DNA of 64,000 nucleotides, from assembly GCA_903922735.1 (NCBI GenBank), contig CAIXUZ010000025.1, positions 1 through 64,000 of the forward strand, in the 5' to 3' direction. Shown here one piece after another: positions 51,244 through 63,178 of this stretch. How positions within the stretch are numbered: the first letter of the stretch is position 1; every line of letters starts with the position of its first letter. Source of the stretch: an uncultured Verrucomicrobia subdivision 3 bacterium. Its GTDB lineage: Bacteria > Verrucomicrobiota > Verrucomicrobiia > Limisphaerales > UBA11358. Both the position numbers and the translations under genes were made by a program. Below the pieces are notes generated by a model. It did no database searches and was not told where the DNA came from. It saw only the letters and a program-made list of their open reading frames with translations.

Positions 51244-53889
51244 TTAGGTGGCAACTTCTTCCTTGTCCTCGCTGATGACCGGCGCGATGGCCTGGAGCTT
51301 GTCGCCGGCGTCAAGATTCACCAGTTTCACGCCCATGGTGTTACGCCCCGCCTCGCGGATGCCGCCCACAGGAATACGAACCATCTGGCCACCGACGGTG
51401 ATCAGCATGATCTCATCCGTATCGCGGGCGGTGAGCGCCCCGACCACCCCGCCGGTTTTTTCACCGGTTTTCATGGTGATGATGCCCTTGCCACCGCGGG
51501 ATTGAACGCGGTATTCATCGAAAGCGGTGCGTTTGCCGATGCCATTTTCGCCGGCGACCAGCAACGCAGCGTCCGGCACGACGATGGCGGCCGCCACCAG
51601 GGCGTCATCTTTTTCCAGACTGATGCCGCGCACACCGCCGGCGGCGCGACCCATCGAGCGCACGTCAGCTTCATGGAAACGGATGCTCATGCCGTCCTTC
51701 GTGATGAGCACCACATCATCGCCGGGATCGCTTTCGCCGGTGCTGCCACGGGTCAGCTTGACATCGATCAGCGTGTCGCCCAGCTCGATGCCGATGGCGA
51801 TGATGCCGCCCTTGCGGACGTTGGAAAATTCATTGAGCGAGGTTTTTTTCACCGTGCCCTGCCGGGTGGCGAAGAAAAGTTCCCCGGACTGCAACCAAGT
51901 CACGTCTTCTTTGTCCGCATCGGTCTTCGACAAAATACGGATGAGCGCGGCGACTTTTTCATCGGCCTTGAGCTCAAGCAAGTTCGCGATGCTCCGGCCT
52001 TTCGCGGCCCGGCCCATGTCGGGAATTTCGTGAACGCGCTCGACATAAACCCGGCCCGTGTTGGTGAAGAACATCAGGTAGTCATGCGTGCTCGCGGTGA
52101 ACAGATGCTCGACGAAATCATTGTCCTCGACGGTTTCGCCCTCCTTCGTCGTCATGCCAATGACGCCCTTGCCGCCGCGTTTCTGGGCGCGATACTGGCT
52201 GACGTTGGTGCGCTTGAGCAGGCCATTGTGCGTGAGCGTGATGATGACGCCTTCATTCGCGATGAGGTCTTCAATGGCGATTTCGCCTTCGTCGGGAACA
52301 ATTTCCGTTTTGCGCGGCGTGGCGTGTTTTTCCTTGATGGCTTGAAGCTCCGCCTTGATGATCGCCATCACGCGCGATTCCTTCGCGAGGATGTCGAGCA
52401 AATCCTTGATGACTTCGATCAACGCCCGGTATTCCTTGTCAATCTTGTCAATTTCCAGGCCAGTCAACTGATACAAACGCAAATCCAGAACCGCGTCCAC
52501 CTGCCGCTCGGTCAGCGCGTAACGACCCGCTTCCAACCGGCTTTCCTGCCGGATGAGAACGCCCCACTTTTCCACCTGGGCGCGACTCCACTCAAACGCG
52601 AGCAGCTTGATTTTCGCCTCATCGCGCGTCTTGCTGGAACGGATGATGTGGATGAATTCATCGAGATTTGACAGCGCCAGAATGTAGCCCTCCAGCAGTT
52701 CGGCGCGCTCCTCGGCCTTCTTCAATTCAAAGCGCGTGCGGCGCAATATGACTTCGCGGCGATGCTCGATGTAGCACTGGATGATTTCCTTGAGATTGAG
52801 CGTCTTCGGGCGGCCATGATCAATCGCCAGCGAATTGACGCTGAACGAAACCTCCAACTGCGTGTGCTGGAACAGCTTGGCGATGACGACCTTCGGCGTG
52901 CCGTCGCGCTTCAGTTCGATGACGAGACGGCAATGCTCGTCCGACTCGTTGCGCATCGCGGAAATTTCCGTGATGATCTTTTCGTTGACGAGGTTCGCGA
53001 TCTGCTCTTCGAGCGCAGCGCGGTTGACGTTGAACGGAATCTCCGTGATGACGAGCTGCTCGCGGTTGCCCTTCATCTCCTCGACGCCGATGCGACCGCG
53101 CAATTTGAGACTGCCCTTGCCGGTCGTGAAATAATTCTTGATCCCCTCAACGCCGCAAAGGAAACCGCCGGTCGGAAAATCGGGCCCTTTGATGAACTTC
53201 ATCAGCTCCAGAATCGTGATTTCAGGCTTATCAATCTGCGCGCAGATGCCATCCACGACTTCGCCGAGATTATGCGGAGCCATGTTCGTGGCCATGCCGA
53301 CGGCAATACCCGTGCCACCGTTGACGAGCAGATTGGGAAACGCCGCCGGAAACACCTTCGGCTCGGTGAGGCGTTCGTCGTAGTTCGGGACAAAATCCAC
53401 CGTATCCTTCTCCATGTCCTGCATCAGCGCCGCGCCCAGATGCGTCAAGCGCGCCTCGGTATAACGCATCGCCGCCGGCGGATCGTTTTCAACAGAACCA
53501 AAATTGCCCTTGCCATCCACGAGCTTCTCACGCATCGCCCACGGCTGCGCCATGTGGACGAGCGTCGGGTAGATCACCGCTTCGCCGTGCGGGTGGTAGT
53601 TGCCAGAGGTATCACCGCAAATCTTGGCGCACTTGATGTGCTTGCGCCCCGGAAACAGCGACAGGTTTTCCATCGCGTAAAGGATGCGACGCTGCGACGG
53701 CTTGAGCCCGTCGCGCACGTCGGGCAACGCGCGCGAAATGATGACGGACATCGAGTAGTCGAGGAACGAGTTCTTGATCTCGTCGGCGACGTTGATCTTG
53801 GAGATCTTCTCGCCCTGCGTGTAAGCGCCGCCGCTGGGTTTTTGTTCCGGCGATTGCGGCGGCTGATTCGGTTCAATTTCGTCTGGCAT
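51244..53889 (-). CDS. gyrA: DNA gyrase subunit A
   Basis: 881-residue DNA-cleaving subunit of gyrase. N-terminal winged-helix/tower region with VIISRALPDVRDGLKPSQRR, catalytic Y143 in AAMRYTEARL, and the C-terminal beta-pinwheel with a GyrA-box-like stretch QKRGGKGV near residue 545. The quinolone-determining region reads HPHGEAVIYPTLV: compared with Escherichia coli, D82 is E103, S83 is A104 and D87 is P108. The tail SEDKEEVAT is acidic. It lies 30 bp after the toxin gene, downstream of gyrB, so it may be transcribed from gyrB, from the toxin-antitoxin promoter, or both. Confidence 0.97.
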   Translation of the reverse strand: MPDEIEPNQPPQSPEQKPSGGAYTQGEKISKINVADEIKNSFLDYSMSVIISRALPDVRDGLKPSQRRILYAMENLSLFPGRKHIKCAKICGDTSGNYHPHGEAVIYPTLVHMAQPWAMREKLVDGKGNFGSVENDPPAAMRYTEARLTHLGAALMQDMEKDTVDFVPNYDERLTEPKVFPAAFPNLLVNGGTGIAVGMATNMAPHNLGEVVDGICAQIDKPEITILELMKFIKGPDFPTGGFLCGVEGIKNYFTTGKGSLKLRGRIGVEEMKGNREQLVITEIPFNVNRAALEEQIANLVNEKIITEISAMRNESDEHCRLVIELKRDGTPKVVIAKLFQHTQLEVSFSVNSLAIDHGRPKTLNLKEIIQCYIEHRREVILRRTRFELKKAEERAELLEGYILALSNLDEFIHIIRSSKTRDEAKIKLLAFEWSRAQVEKWGVLIRQESRLEAGRYALTERQVDAVLDLRLYQLTGLEIDKIDKEYRALIEVIKDLLDILAKESRVMAIIKAELQAIKEKHATPRKTEIVPDEGEIAIEDLIANEGVIITLTHNGLLKRTNVSQYRAQKRGGKGVIGMTTKEGETVEDNDFVEHLFTASTHDYLMFFTNTGRVYVERVHEIPDMGRAAKGRSIANLLELKADEKVAALIRILSKTDADKEDVTWLQSGELFFATRQGTVKKTSLNEFSNVRKGGIIAIGIELGDTLIDVKLTRGSTGESDPGDDVVLITKDGMSIRFHEADVRSMGRAAGGVRGISLEKDDALVAAAIVVPDAALLVAGENGIGKRTAFDEYRVQSRGGKGIITMKTGEKTGGVVGALTARDTDEIMLITVGGQMVRIPVGGIREAGRNTMGVKLVNLDAGDKLQAIAPVISEDKEEVAT

Positions 53890-53919
53890 GATTGGTAAAT
53901 GATTTGGTTTGTCGGAGAA

Positions 53920-54345
53920 TTAAGCCTCCGGGAAAATGGTATAGCCCATCAACTGCGCGGCATCGCGCAACCGCGCGTCGGTCGTCACCAACGGAAAATC
54001 ATGGCACAAATCCGCCGTCGCCAGATGAATGGCGTCCAACGTGCGCAACGGGACTTTCGGATGACAGCGCTCCAACATATGGGTCGCCTTGTTGAGCATA
54101 ATGGAATTCATTTTTTCGATGCGTATTTCCTTCGCCTCGATTCGCGCCTCAAATTCCCGCCACGCCCGCCGCCGGTCAGCCGCCGAGATTTTCCCGGCGC
54201 GCTCGCGCGCCAGCAACGCCGAGAAAACTTCGGTTTGCGCCAGTTCGGAGGTTACGAGCGGCTTGCCCTCCAGCGAACGGATGAAAAATTCGCTGTCGGG
54301 TTCCACGACCAGCAATTTGACGAGGATGCAGGAGTCCAGATACAT
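53920..54345 (-). CDS. PIN-domain ribonuclease toxin (VapC-like)
   Basis: 141 residues. The PIN fold's acidic residues are visible: D4 in MYLDSCILVKLL, E in SELAQTEVFSALL, D in LRTLDAIHLATAD and D in LVTTDARLRDAA. VapC toxins cleave tRNA or rRNA in a Mg-dependent way. The gene follows the antitoxin by 3 bp and precedes gyrA by 30 bp. The neighbouring antitoxin is Phd/YefM-like rather than the AbrB type usual for VapB, a combination that does occur. Confidence 0.88.
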   Translation of the reverse strand: MYLDSCILVKLLVVEPDSEFFIRSLEGKPLVTSELAQTEVFSALLARERAGKISAADRRRAWREFEARIEAKEIRIEKMNSIMLNKATHMLERCHPKVPLRTLDAIHLATADLCHDFPLVTTDARLRDAAQLMGYTIFPEA

Positions 54346-54348
54346 AGC

Positions 54349-54633
54349 TTACCAACCCCGCCCATCACGGTCGGCGCGGATGATTTCCTCGGCTGTCGGC
54401 CCGCCGCGCCACGGGGGCATTTTCTTCAGGTGCTCCCAAGTTCCCGTGAACACTTTTGGGGAAGACTTTTTGCCCACCGGCGACAGCACGGCCTTCGGCA
54501 CACCGTCGGAGGTGATGGTGACTTCCTGCCCGCCCGCCACCATTTCCAGCAATGCCGAAAGCTTGGCCTTCGCCGCACGCACCGAGATGGAAAGCCCCAC
54601 GCCGGGCAGCGCCACCGCTTCGCGCAATTCCAT
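54349..54633 (-). CDS. Phd/YefM-like antitoxin of the PIN toxin
   Basis: 94 residues from ATG 54633. The DNA-binding fold SISVRAAKAKLSALLEMVAGG is followed by QEVTITSDGVPKAVLSPV and a C-terminal toxin-binding tail (PPWRGGPTAEEIIRADRDGRGW). The frame is open up to GTG 54708, but the promoter and palindrome at 54688-54716 lie within that extension, the predicted transcript starts near 54681, and the extension has no homologous-looking content; ATG 54633 has a weak AGGT eight bases upstream. It lies between gyrB (stop 54725) and the toxin gene. Confidence 0.82.
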   Translation of the reverse strand: MELREAVALPGVGLSISVRAAKAKLSALLEMVAGGQEVTITSDGVPKAVLSPVGKKSSPKVFTGTWEHLKKMPPWRGGPTAEEIIRADRDGRGW

Positions 54634-54687
54634 GGCCCGCGACCTGATTTCCGGGTATTTCAAAGTTGGTTTCGTTTTCACGACTTT

Positions 54688-54716
54688 AATGTAGTCACGC
54701 GTGACCACATTGTCAA
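54688..54716 (-). promoter_or_regulatory. Promoter and palindromic operator of the toxin-antitoxin genes
   Basis: On the minus strand, TTGACA (54716-54711), exactly 17 bp, then TACATT (54693-54688). An 18-bp imperfect palindrome GTGGTCACGCGTGACTAC (54708-54691; perfect core GTCACGCGTGAC) fills the spacer and enters the -10 element, the usual place for autoregulation by an antitoxin or its complex. The -35 element begins nine bases after the gyrB stop. Confidence 0.75.
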
Positions 54717-54724
54717 ATCTTGAT

Positions 54725-57313
<2,589 letters not shown>

Positions 57314-57452
57314 TCACAATGCGAAAATGCGGGTTTTTTAGGCAAATAACACCATTAGTAGTGGCGATTTAAGCTTGCCAACCAAATATGTAGTAGTTTG
57401 AAAATTTCAGTCAAAAAGCCCTTTCCAACCTCAAATTCATCGCTGCATCATC

Positions 57453-59396
57453 ATGTTTTTTGGCAATTATTTTGCCAGTCTTCATCCGTCACTTTACTCT
57501 GCGCGTGTGAACCTGCACCGCGACCCACTGCTCGCGCCGCTGAAACAATATTTCGGCTTCAGCTCATTCCGCCCGTTGCAGGAGGAAATCATCCGCGACA
57601 CGCTCGCCGGGAAGGACGTGTTCGCCGTGCTGCCAACCGGCGGCGGCAAGTCGCTCTGCTTCCAACTGCCGGCGCTGGTGCGCCCCGGCCTCACGGTCGT
57701 CGTCTCGCCGCTGATCGCGCTGATGAAGGACCAGGTGGACGCGCTCCAGGCGGCCGGCGTGGCCGCGACGCTGTTGAATTCCTCGCTCGCCGCCGGCGAA
57801 TCAAGACCGCGCCTGCGCGGCCTGCATAACGGCGAATTCAAATTGCTCTACGTCGCCCCGGAGCGACTGATGCTGTCCGGCTTTCTAGAAGATTTAAAAC
57901 AGTGGAACGTGAACCGCTTCGCGATTGACGAGGCGCATTGCGTCAGCGAATGGGGCCACGACTTCCGCCCGGAGTACCGGCAGCTCGCCACGCTGCGCGA
58001 TCAATTTCCCGGCGTGCCGCTCATGGCGCTCACCGCCACCGCCACGGAACGCGTCCGCGCCGACATCATTGAGCAGCTGCACCTCAAAAATCCCGCAAGC
58101 TATTTGGCCAGCTTCAACCGGCCCAATTTAACCTACCGCGTCGCCGCCAAATCCGGCTCGTATGAGCAGATGGTTGACTTCATCAAGGCCCGCAAAGGCG
58201 AGGGCGGCATCATCTATTGCCAGGCGCGCAAGACAACCGAATCCCTCGCGCGCAAACTGACCGAGGATGGCATCAACGCCCGGCCCTATCACGCCGGCCT
58301 CACCGCGGACGAGCGCTCCGGCAACCAGGAAAAATTTCTCCGCGACGAAACCCGCGTCATCTGCGCCACGATCGCCTTCGGCATGGGCATCAACAAGCCG
58401 AACGTCCGCTTCGTCATCCACTACGACCTGCCGAAGAACATTGAAGGCTACTATCAGGAAACCGGCCGCGCCGGGCGCGACGGCCTGCCCGGCGAATGCC
58501 TGCTGATGTTCAGCCCCGGCGACCGCGTGAAACAGATGCGGTTCATCGACGAGAAACCGAATCCGCAGGAGCGCGACATCGCCCGCGCGCAACTGGAGCA
58601 GATGATCCACTACGCGGAGATCGCCAGCTGCCGACGCGAATTTTTGCTGGGGTATTTCGGGGAAAAAGCGGGCGAACCCAACTGCGGCGGCTGCGACAAC
58701 TGCCTTGCCCCGCGCGCCACCTGGGACGGAACCACCGCCGCGCAGAAATTCCTCTCCTGCGTCTATCGCATCCGGGAGAAAGGCGGCTTCGGCGTCGGCA
58801 TGAACCACATCATCGAAGTCCTCACCGGCGCGGACACCGAAAAAGTCCGCAAGTTCGGCCACCACGAGCTTTCCACCTACAACATCGGCGGCGAACACAC
58901 CCGCGCCGAATGGGGCGCAATCGGACGCGAACTCATCCGCCTGAAGTTGCTGTTCCAGAACCCGGAATGTTTCAACATCATTGAAATCACCGAAGCCGGC
59001 CGGGACGCGCTCAAGACGCGACGGAAGATCACGCTCACCAAGCCCGTCCAGCCCAACGAACCGCAGAAGCAGCGCGCCGGCGAAATCGCCTGCGACGAAG
59101 CCCTGTTTGAGAAACTCCGCGCGCTCCGCAAACAACTGGCCGACGAACGCGGCCTGCCGTCCTACATCATATTTTCCGACGTGGCCCTGCGGCAGATGGC
59201 GCGGTTTTATCCGGCGAGCGACCGGGAATTCTCGCGCATCAGCGGCGTCGGGGACAAAAAGCTGCGCGAGTTCGGCGCGCTGTTTCTCGGCGAGATCAGG
59301 GCGCATTTGCAGACCAACGCCCGCCAGATGTTTGCCGACGATTCGTTCACCGAAGCCGCCGCCCCCCCCCGCGCCGCGCCGCCCGCGCCTCAATGA
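57453..59396 (+). CDS. recQ: ATP-dependent DNA helicase RecQ (C-terminal HTH domain out of frame)
   Basis: 647 residues. SF2 helicase motifs: FRPLQEEIIRDTLAGKDV, Walker A LPTGGGKS, DEAHC, LTATATERV, ATIAFGMGINKPNVRFVIHYD and QETGRAGRDG. The RQC zinc-binding cysteines lie in CRREFLLGYFG and CGGCDNC, followed by the winged helix and an HRDC domain (LRKQLADERGLPSYIIFSD, ISGVGDKKLREFG). The protein then ends in an Ala/Pro tail because of a C9 tract at 59362-59370; the next domain continues in another frame at 59401. ATG 57453 is the first start; GTG 57507 (VNLHRDPLLAPL) fits the usual RecQ N-terminus better and may be used. Confidence 0.93.
   Translation: MFFGNYFASLHPSLYSARVNLHRDPLLAPLKQYFGFSSFRPLQEEIIRDTLAGKDVFAVLPTGGGKSLCFQLPALVRPGLTVVVSPLIALMKDQVDALQAAGVAATLLNSSLAAGESRPRLRGLHNGEFKLLYVAPERLMLSGFLEDLKQWNVNRFAIDEAHCVSEWGHDFRPEYRQLATLRDQFPGVPLMALTATATERVRADIIEQLHLKNPASYLASFNRPNLTYRVAAKSGSYEQMVDFIKARKGEGGIIYCQARKTTESLARKLTEDGINARPYHAGLTADERSGNQEKFLRDETRVICATIAFGMGINKPNVRFVIHYDLPKNIEGYYQETGRAGRDGLPGECLLMFSPGDRVKQMRFIDEKPNPQERDIARAQLEQMIHYAEIASCRREFLLGYFGEKAGEPNCGGCDNCLAPRATWDGTTAAQKFLSCVYRIREKGGFGVGMNHIIEVLTGADTEKVRKFGHHELSTYNIGGEHTRAEWGAIGRELIRLKLLFQNPECFNIIEITEAGRDALKTRRKITLTKPVQPNEPQKQRAGEIACDEALFEKLRALRKQLADERGLPSYIIFSDVALRQMARFYPASDREFSRISGVGDKKLREFGALFLGEIRAHLQTNARQMFADDSFTEAAAPPRAAPPAPQ
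59362..59370 (+). other. C9 homopolymer at the recQ frame change
   Basis: Nine consecutive C residues after GCCGCCG. Gain or loss of bases here (net shift of one frame) would fuse recQ to the downstream HTH frame and give a protein of about 750 residues. It is either a slippage site or an assembly error. Confidence 0.75.
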
Positions 59397-59400
59397 GACG

Positions 59401-59703
59401 ATGCGTGAGACACTGCATTTGTTCCGCGCCGGCAAAACAATTTCAGAGATCACCCGGATTCGGGGACTCAAGGACAGCACCCTTTTTGGCCATCTGGAAG
59501 AAGCGATCCTCGCGGGCGAAGCCGTGGCCATGAATGAGCTGGTCAGCATCGCGGCCCAACGCGACATCGCCGCCGCTTTTCAACAACACGGCTTCGGCAA
59601 CCTCGGCAGCGTGGTGGAATCGCTGGGCGGGAAATACAACTACGGCCAGTGCCGGCTCGTCCGCGCCGCAATGCAGAAAAACACCTTTAAAACAGGGGGG
59701 TGA
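59401..59703 (+). CDS. RecQ C-terminal helix-turn-helix (HTH_40-like) domain, separate frame
   Basis: 100 residues: MRETLHLFRAGKTISEITRI, then GLKDSTLFGHLEEAILAGEAV and a helical region (ISIAAQRDIAAAFQQHGF-type, here VSIAAQRDIAAAFQQHGFG) ending in KYNYGQCRLVRAAM. The xxxTxxLFxxGxxIxEIAxxRxLxxSTIxxHL pattern is the helicase-associated HTH found at the C-terminus of many RecQ proteins. In this frame it is open back into the recQ 3' end. ATG 59401 comes 4 bp after the recQ stop, so separate translation by re-initiation is also possible. Confidence 0.7.
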   Translation: MRETLHLFRAGKTISEITRIRGLKDSTLFGHLEEAILAGEAVAMNELVSIAAQRDIAAAFQQHGFGNLGSVVESLGGKYNYGQCRLVRAAMQKNTFKTGG

Positions 59704-60075
59704 TTAACCACGAAATACGAAGGAGCTGGGAGCTGGCAGATGGAAGATGGAAAAACATTCAACAACCAACATTCAACAAGAGAAAAGCGGAAAGCGGAAA
59801 GCGGAAAGTGGAAACCTTTTTTTAAACACGAAATACACAAAATACACGAGAAACACTGGGACCGGATTTCACAACAAAGGAACAAAGGGCGCAAAGGGAG
59901 AACATGTAAGATGCACGGGCATTGGGCACTGAGGAAGATTGACGATTTTATTAGCGGCGCCCATGCCGCCGCCACGCCCTATCGTTCCCCAAGTGGCCAG
60001 AAACGACTATAACAACAACCGTCCGGCAGACAAATCCAACTCGCTTTTTTCGGCTGCGAACTTTATTTTCGACGA
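59704..60075. repeat. Intergenic region made of degenerate purine-rich repeats
   Basis: 372 bp with no gene. Contains TTAACCACGAAATACGAAGG at 59703-59722, tandem GGAGCTGGGAGCTGG (59722-59736), ATTCAACAACCAACATTCAAC repeats (59757-59778), a tandem GCGGAAA run (about 59786-59813), AAACACGAAATACACAAAAT then ACACGAGAAACACTGG (59824-59860), and GGAACAAAGGGCGCAAAGGG (59879-59898). These are imperfect members of the dispersed intergenic repeat family seen elsewhere in the window. Confidence 0.65.
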
Positions 60076-62940
60076 ATGTCTTTGACGAAAAATTTACCGA
60101 CCCAGACCGCCCCATTCAGCCGCCGCCATATCGGACCCAACGCGGCCGAAACCAGCGCCATGCTGGCGCTCCTCGGCCAGAAGGATCTGGACACCTTGAT
60201 TGATGCCGCCGTGCCCAAGACCATCCGGCCCGGGAAAAAATTAAACCTGCCCGCCGCCCGCAGCGAGTTTGAGGCGCTCGCCGAACTCCGCCGCATCGCC
60301 GGCGAGAACAAAGTTTTCCGCTCGTTCATCGGCCAGGGCTATTACGACTGCATCACGCCGCCGGTCATCCAGCGGAATGTGCTCGAAAACCCCGGCTGGT
60401 ACACGCAATACACGCCGTATCAGGCAGAGATTTCGCAGGGCCGCCTGGAAGCGCTGCTGAATTTCCAAACGATGGTCACCGACCTCACCGCGCTGGATAT
60501 CGCCAACGCCTCAATGCTGGACGAGGCCACCGCCGCCGCCGAGGCCATGACGATGTGTTCCCGCCTGAAAGACGGGCGCAATGTGTTCTTTATCTCTCAA
60601 GCCTGCCATCCGCAGACCATTGAGGTCGTGCGCGCCCGCGCCGAGGCATTGAAGATTGAGATTGTCATCGGCCAGCACGAGAGTTTTGAGTTCAGCGACC
60701 AAGTTTTCGGCGCGCTCGTGCAATATCCCGACACCTTCGGCGCGATCCATGATTACTCCGGCTTCGGGGAAAAAGCCCATGCCGCCGGCGCGATGCTTAC
60801 GGTGGCCACGGATTTACTGGCGCTGACACTCATCCAGCCGCCGGGCGAATTCGGCGCGGATATCGCCGTTGGGAGTGCGCAGCGTTTCGGCGTGCCGCTG
60901 GGCTATGGCGGACCGCACGCGGCGTTTTTCGCCACGCGCAACGAATTCAAACGCCAGATGCCCGGCCGCATCGTCGGCGTGTCCAAAGATTCACGCGGGA
61001 AACCCGCACTCCGCCTCGCGCTCGGCACGCGGGAGCAACACATCCGCCGCGAGAAAGCCACGAGCAATATCTGCACGGCGCAGGCCCTGCTGGCGAACAT
61101 GGCGTCACTTTACGCGTGCTATCACGGCGCGGAAGGATTGAAGAAAATCGCGTCGAAGGTTCACGCACTAACGAAAATTCTCGCATTTGGCCTGAATCAA
61201 ATCGGGCATCGCGTTGCGACACCACATTTCTTCGACACGATTTGCGTTAAAATAAAAACGGGAAGCGCCGCTGACATTTTGAACATCGGCAGCGCCCACC
61301 AAATGAACTTCCGGTTGATTGATGGAAACACAATCGGCATTTCACTTGATGAAACCGCCAACCTCAATGAGGTGTCGGAAATATGGGAAATTTTTAACCT
61401 TGATAAACCGCTCGCACTTTCAGAGGGCGAATTTCAGCTCGCGGATTCCAGCTTCGAGCCCCGCACATCGGATTTTCTCCAGCACTCCGTCTTCAACCGC
61501 CACCACTCGGAGACCGAAATGCTCCGCTACATCAAGCGGCTGGAAGCGCGCGACCTCTCGCTCACAGCCTCGATGATTCCGCTCGGCTCCTGCACGATGA
61601 AGCTGAATGCGGCGGCGGAAATGTTCCCCGTGTCGTGGCCGGAATTTGCGAAGATCCATCCCTTCGCGCCGCTCGGCCAGGCGCGCGGCTACCAGATCCT
61701 GTTCCAGAATCTTGAAGACTGGCTGGAAGAATGCACCGGATTTGCCGGCATTTCGCTGCAGCCGAACGCCGGTTCGCAGGGCGAATACACCGGCCTGCTC
61801 GTCATCCGCGCGTATCACGAATCGCGCGGCGAGGCGCTCCGCAACCTCTGCCTCATCCCGACCTCCGCGCACGGCACCAATCCGGCCAGCGCGGCGATGG
61901 CCGGCATGAAAATCGCCGCCGTCGCGTGCGATACCAACGGCAACATTGATGTGGCCGACTTGAAAGCGAAAGCCGAAACGCACAAGAATGAGTTGTCCTG
62001 CCTGATGGTGACGTATCCGAGCACCCATGGCGTGTTTGAGGAAACCATCCGCGAGATTTGCGGCATCATCCACGCGAACGGCGGCCTGGTCTATATGGAC
62101 GGCGCGAACATGAACGCGCAGGTCGGTTTGACTTCGCCCGGTTTTATTGGCGCGGATGTCTGCCACTTGAACCTGCACAAGACGTTTTGCATTCCGCACG
62201 GCGGCGGCGGTCCGGGCATGGGGCCGATCGGGGTAGCGAAACATCTCGTTCACTTCCTGCCGAGCCATCCGGTGTTCACCGGGCGGTTGGACGAAGATCA
62301 TTCCAAGCAACACATCGGCCCAGTGAGCGCCGCGCCATGGGGCAGCGCGAGCATCCTGCCGATCTCGTGGATGTATATCGCGATGATGGGCGGGGACGGG
62401 CTGACGGAGGCGACGAAATATGCCATCCTGAACGCAAACTACATCTCCAAGCGGCTGGAAAATTATTTTCCGACGCTCTACAAGAATCATGGCCTCGTCG
62501 CGCACGAATGCATTCTGGATTTGCGCGGATTCCACGCCACCACCGCCGAGGATGTGGCAAAGCGACTCATGGATTACGGCTTTCACGCGCCGACGCTCTC
62601 GTGGCCCGTCGCCGGCACGCTCATGGTCGAACCGACCGAAAGTGAATCCAAACACGAACTCGACCGCTTCTGCGACGCGATGATCGCCATCCATGCGGAA
62701 ATGACCGCCGTGGAAAACGGCACCGCCGACGCGAAGAACAATCTGCTCAAGAACGCCCCGCACACAGCCGACCAGATCGCCAGCGATGCGTGGAACCGGC
62801 CGTATTCGCGCGAACAAGCGGCCTTCCCGGCGAAGGATTTGCAGAACTACAAATTCTGGCCGCACGTCAGCCGCGTGGACAATGTCTTTGGCGACCGCAA
62901 TCCGATTTGCTCGTGTGCGGGGATGGAGAATTATTCCTAG
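60076..62940 (+). CDS. gcvP: Glycine dehydrogenase (decarboxylating), P protein of the glycine cleavage system
   Basis: 954 residues, the full-length single-chain form. It decarboxylates glycine and passes the aminomethyl group to lipoyl GcvH. N-terminal half: [37 protein letters not shown], and [14 protein letters not shown]-terminal half: [18 protein letters not shown], the PLP lysine K702 in [24 protein letters not shown], and [22 protein letters not shown]. gcvT and gcvH are not in the window. It works with SHMT in balancing glycine, serine and one-carbon units. Unlinked by distance from glyA (49 kb). Confidence 0.97.
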   Translation: MSLTKNLPTQTAPFSRRHIGPNAAETSAMLALLGQKDLDTLIDAAVPKTIRPGKKLNLPAARSEFEALAELRRIAGENKVFRSFIGQGYYDCITPPVIQRNVLENPGWYTQYTPYQAEISQGRLEALLNFQTMVTDLTALDIANASMLDEATAAAEAMTMCSRLKDGRNVFFISQACHPQTIEVVRARAEALKIEIVIGQHESFEFSDQVFGALVQYPDTFGAIHDYSGFGEKAHAAGAMLTVATDLLALTLIQPPGEFGADIAVGSAQRFGVPLGYGGPHAAFFATRNEFKRQMPGRIVGVSKDSRGKPALRLALGTREQHIRREKATSNICTAQALLANMASLYACYHGAEGLKKIASKVHALTKILAFGLNQIGHRVATPHFFDTICVKIKTGSAADILNIGSAHQMNFRLIDGNTIGISLDETANLNEVSEIWEIFNLDKPLALSEGEFQLADSSFEPRTSDFLQHSVFNRHHSETEMLRYIKRLEARDLSLTASMIPLGSCTMKLNAAAEMFPVSWPEFAKIHPFAPLGQARGYQILFQNLEDWLEECTGFAGISLQPNAGSQGEYTGLLVIRAYHESRGEALRNLCLIPTSAHGTNPASAAMAGMKIAAVACDTNGNIDVADLKAKAETHKNELSCLMVTYPSTHGVFEETIREICGIIHANGGLVYMDGANMNAQVGLTSPGFIGADVCHLNLHKTFCIPHGGGGPGMGPIGVAKHLVHFLPSHPVFTGRLDEDHSKQHIGPVSAAPWGSASILPISWMYIAMMGGDGLTEATKYAILNANYISKRLENYFPTLYKNHGLVAHECILDLRGFHATTAEDVAKRLMDYGFHAPTLSWPVAGTLMVEPTESESKHELDRFCDAMIAIHAEMTAVENGTADAKNNLLKNAPHTADQIASDAWNRPYSREQAAFPAKDLQNYKFWPHVSRVDNVFGDRNPICSCAGMENYS

Positions 62941-63086
62941 CCACAGATGGACACAGATGAAACACAGATTCGCAAGGACGAGTCCGGAGAGTTCCAAACT
63001 GACAGACACTGACAGACACGAATCCCGCAAATCAGCCCGAAGCCAAACTGACCTGGCAAAGCGGACTGAATCGGAGTGCCACTTGA
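62941..63086. repeat. Dispersed-repeat fragments after gcvP
   Basis: CCACAGATGGACACAGATGA followed by AACACAGATT (62941-62970) and CTGACAGACACTGACAGACA (62999-63018). Short tandem ACAGA(T/C) units of the same intergenic class as at 917-940. No gene seen. Confidence 0.55.
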
Positions 63087-63128
63087 CTCCTCACCCCGGC
63101 CCTCTCCTCGTTTAGCGAGGAGAGGGAG
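63087..63128. repeat. 42-bp hairpin repeat, left copy
   Basis: Identical to 63607-63648. Contains a perfect stem CCCTCTCCTCG/CGAGGAGAGGG around TTTA, preceded by CTCCTCACCCCGG. Lies 50 bp before the DUF559 start. Confidence 0.9.
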
Positions 63129-63178
63129 AAAACATGCGCTGGGCTTGAAGTATTTCCAGCAAAGAACATCCTTCCGAC

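Noticed and set aside
61420..63030. Long minus-strand open frame opposite gcvP
   Set aside because: Antisense shadow of gcvP with no recognisable domain.
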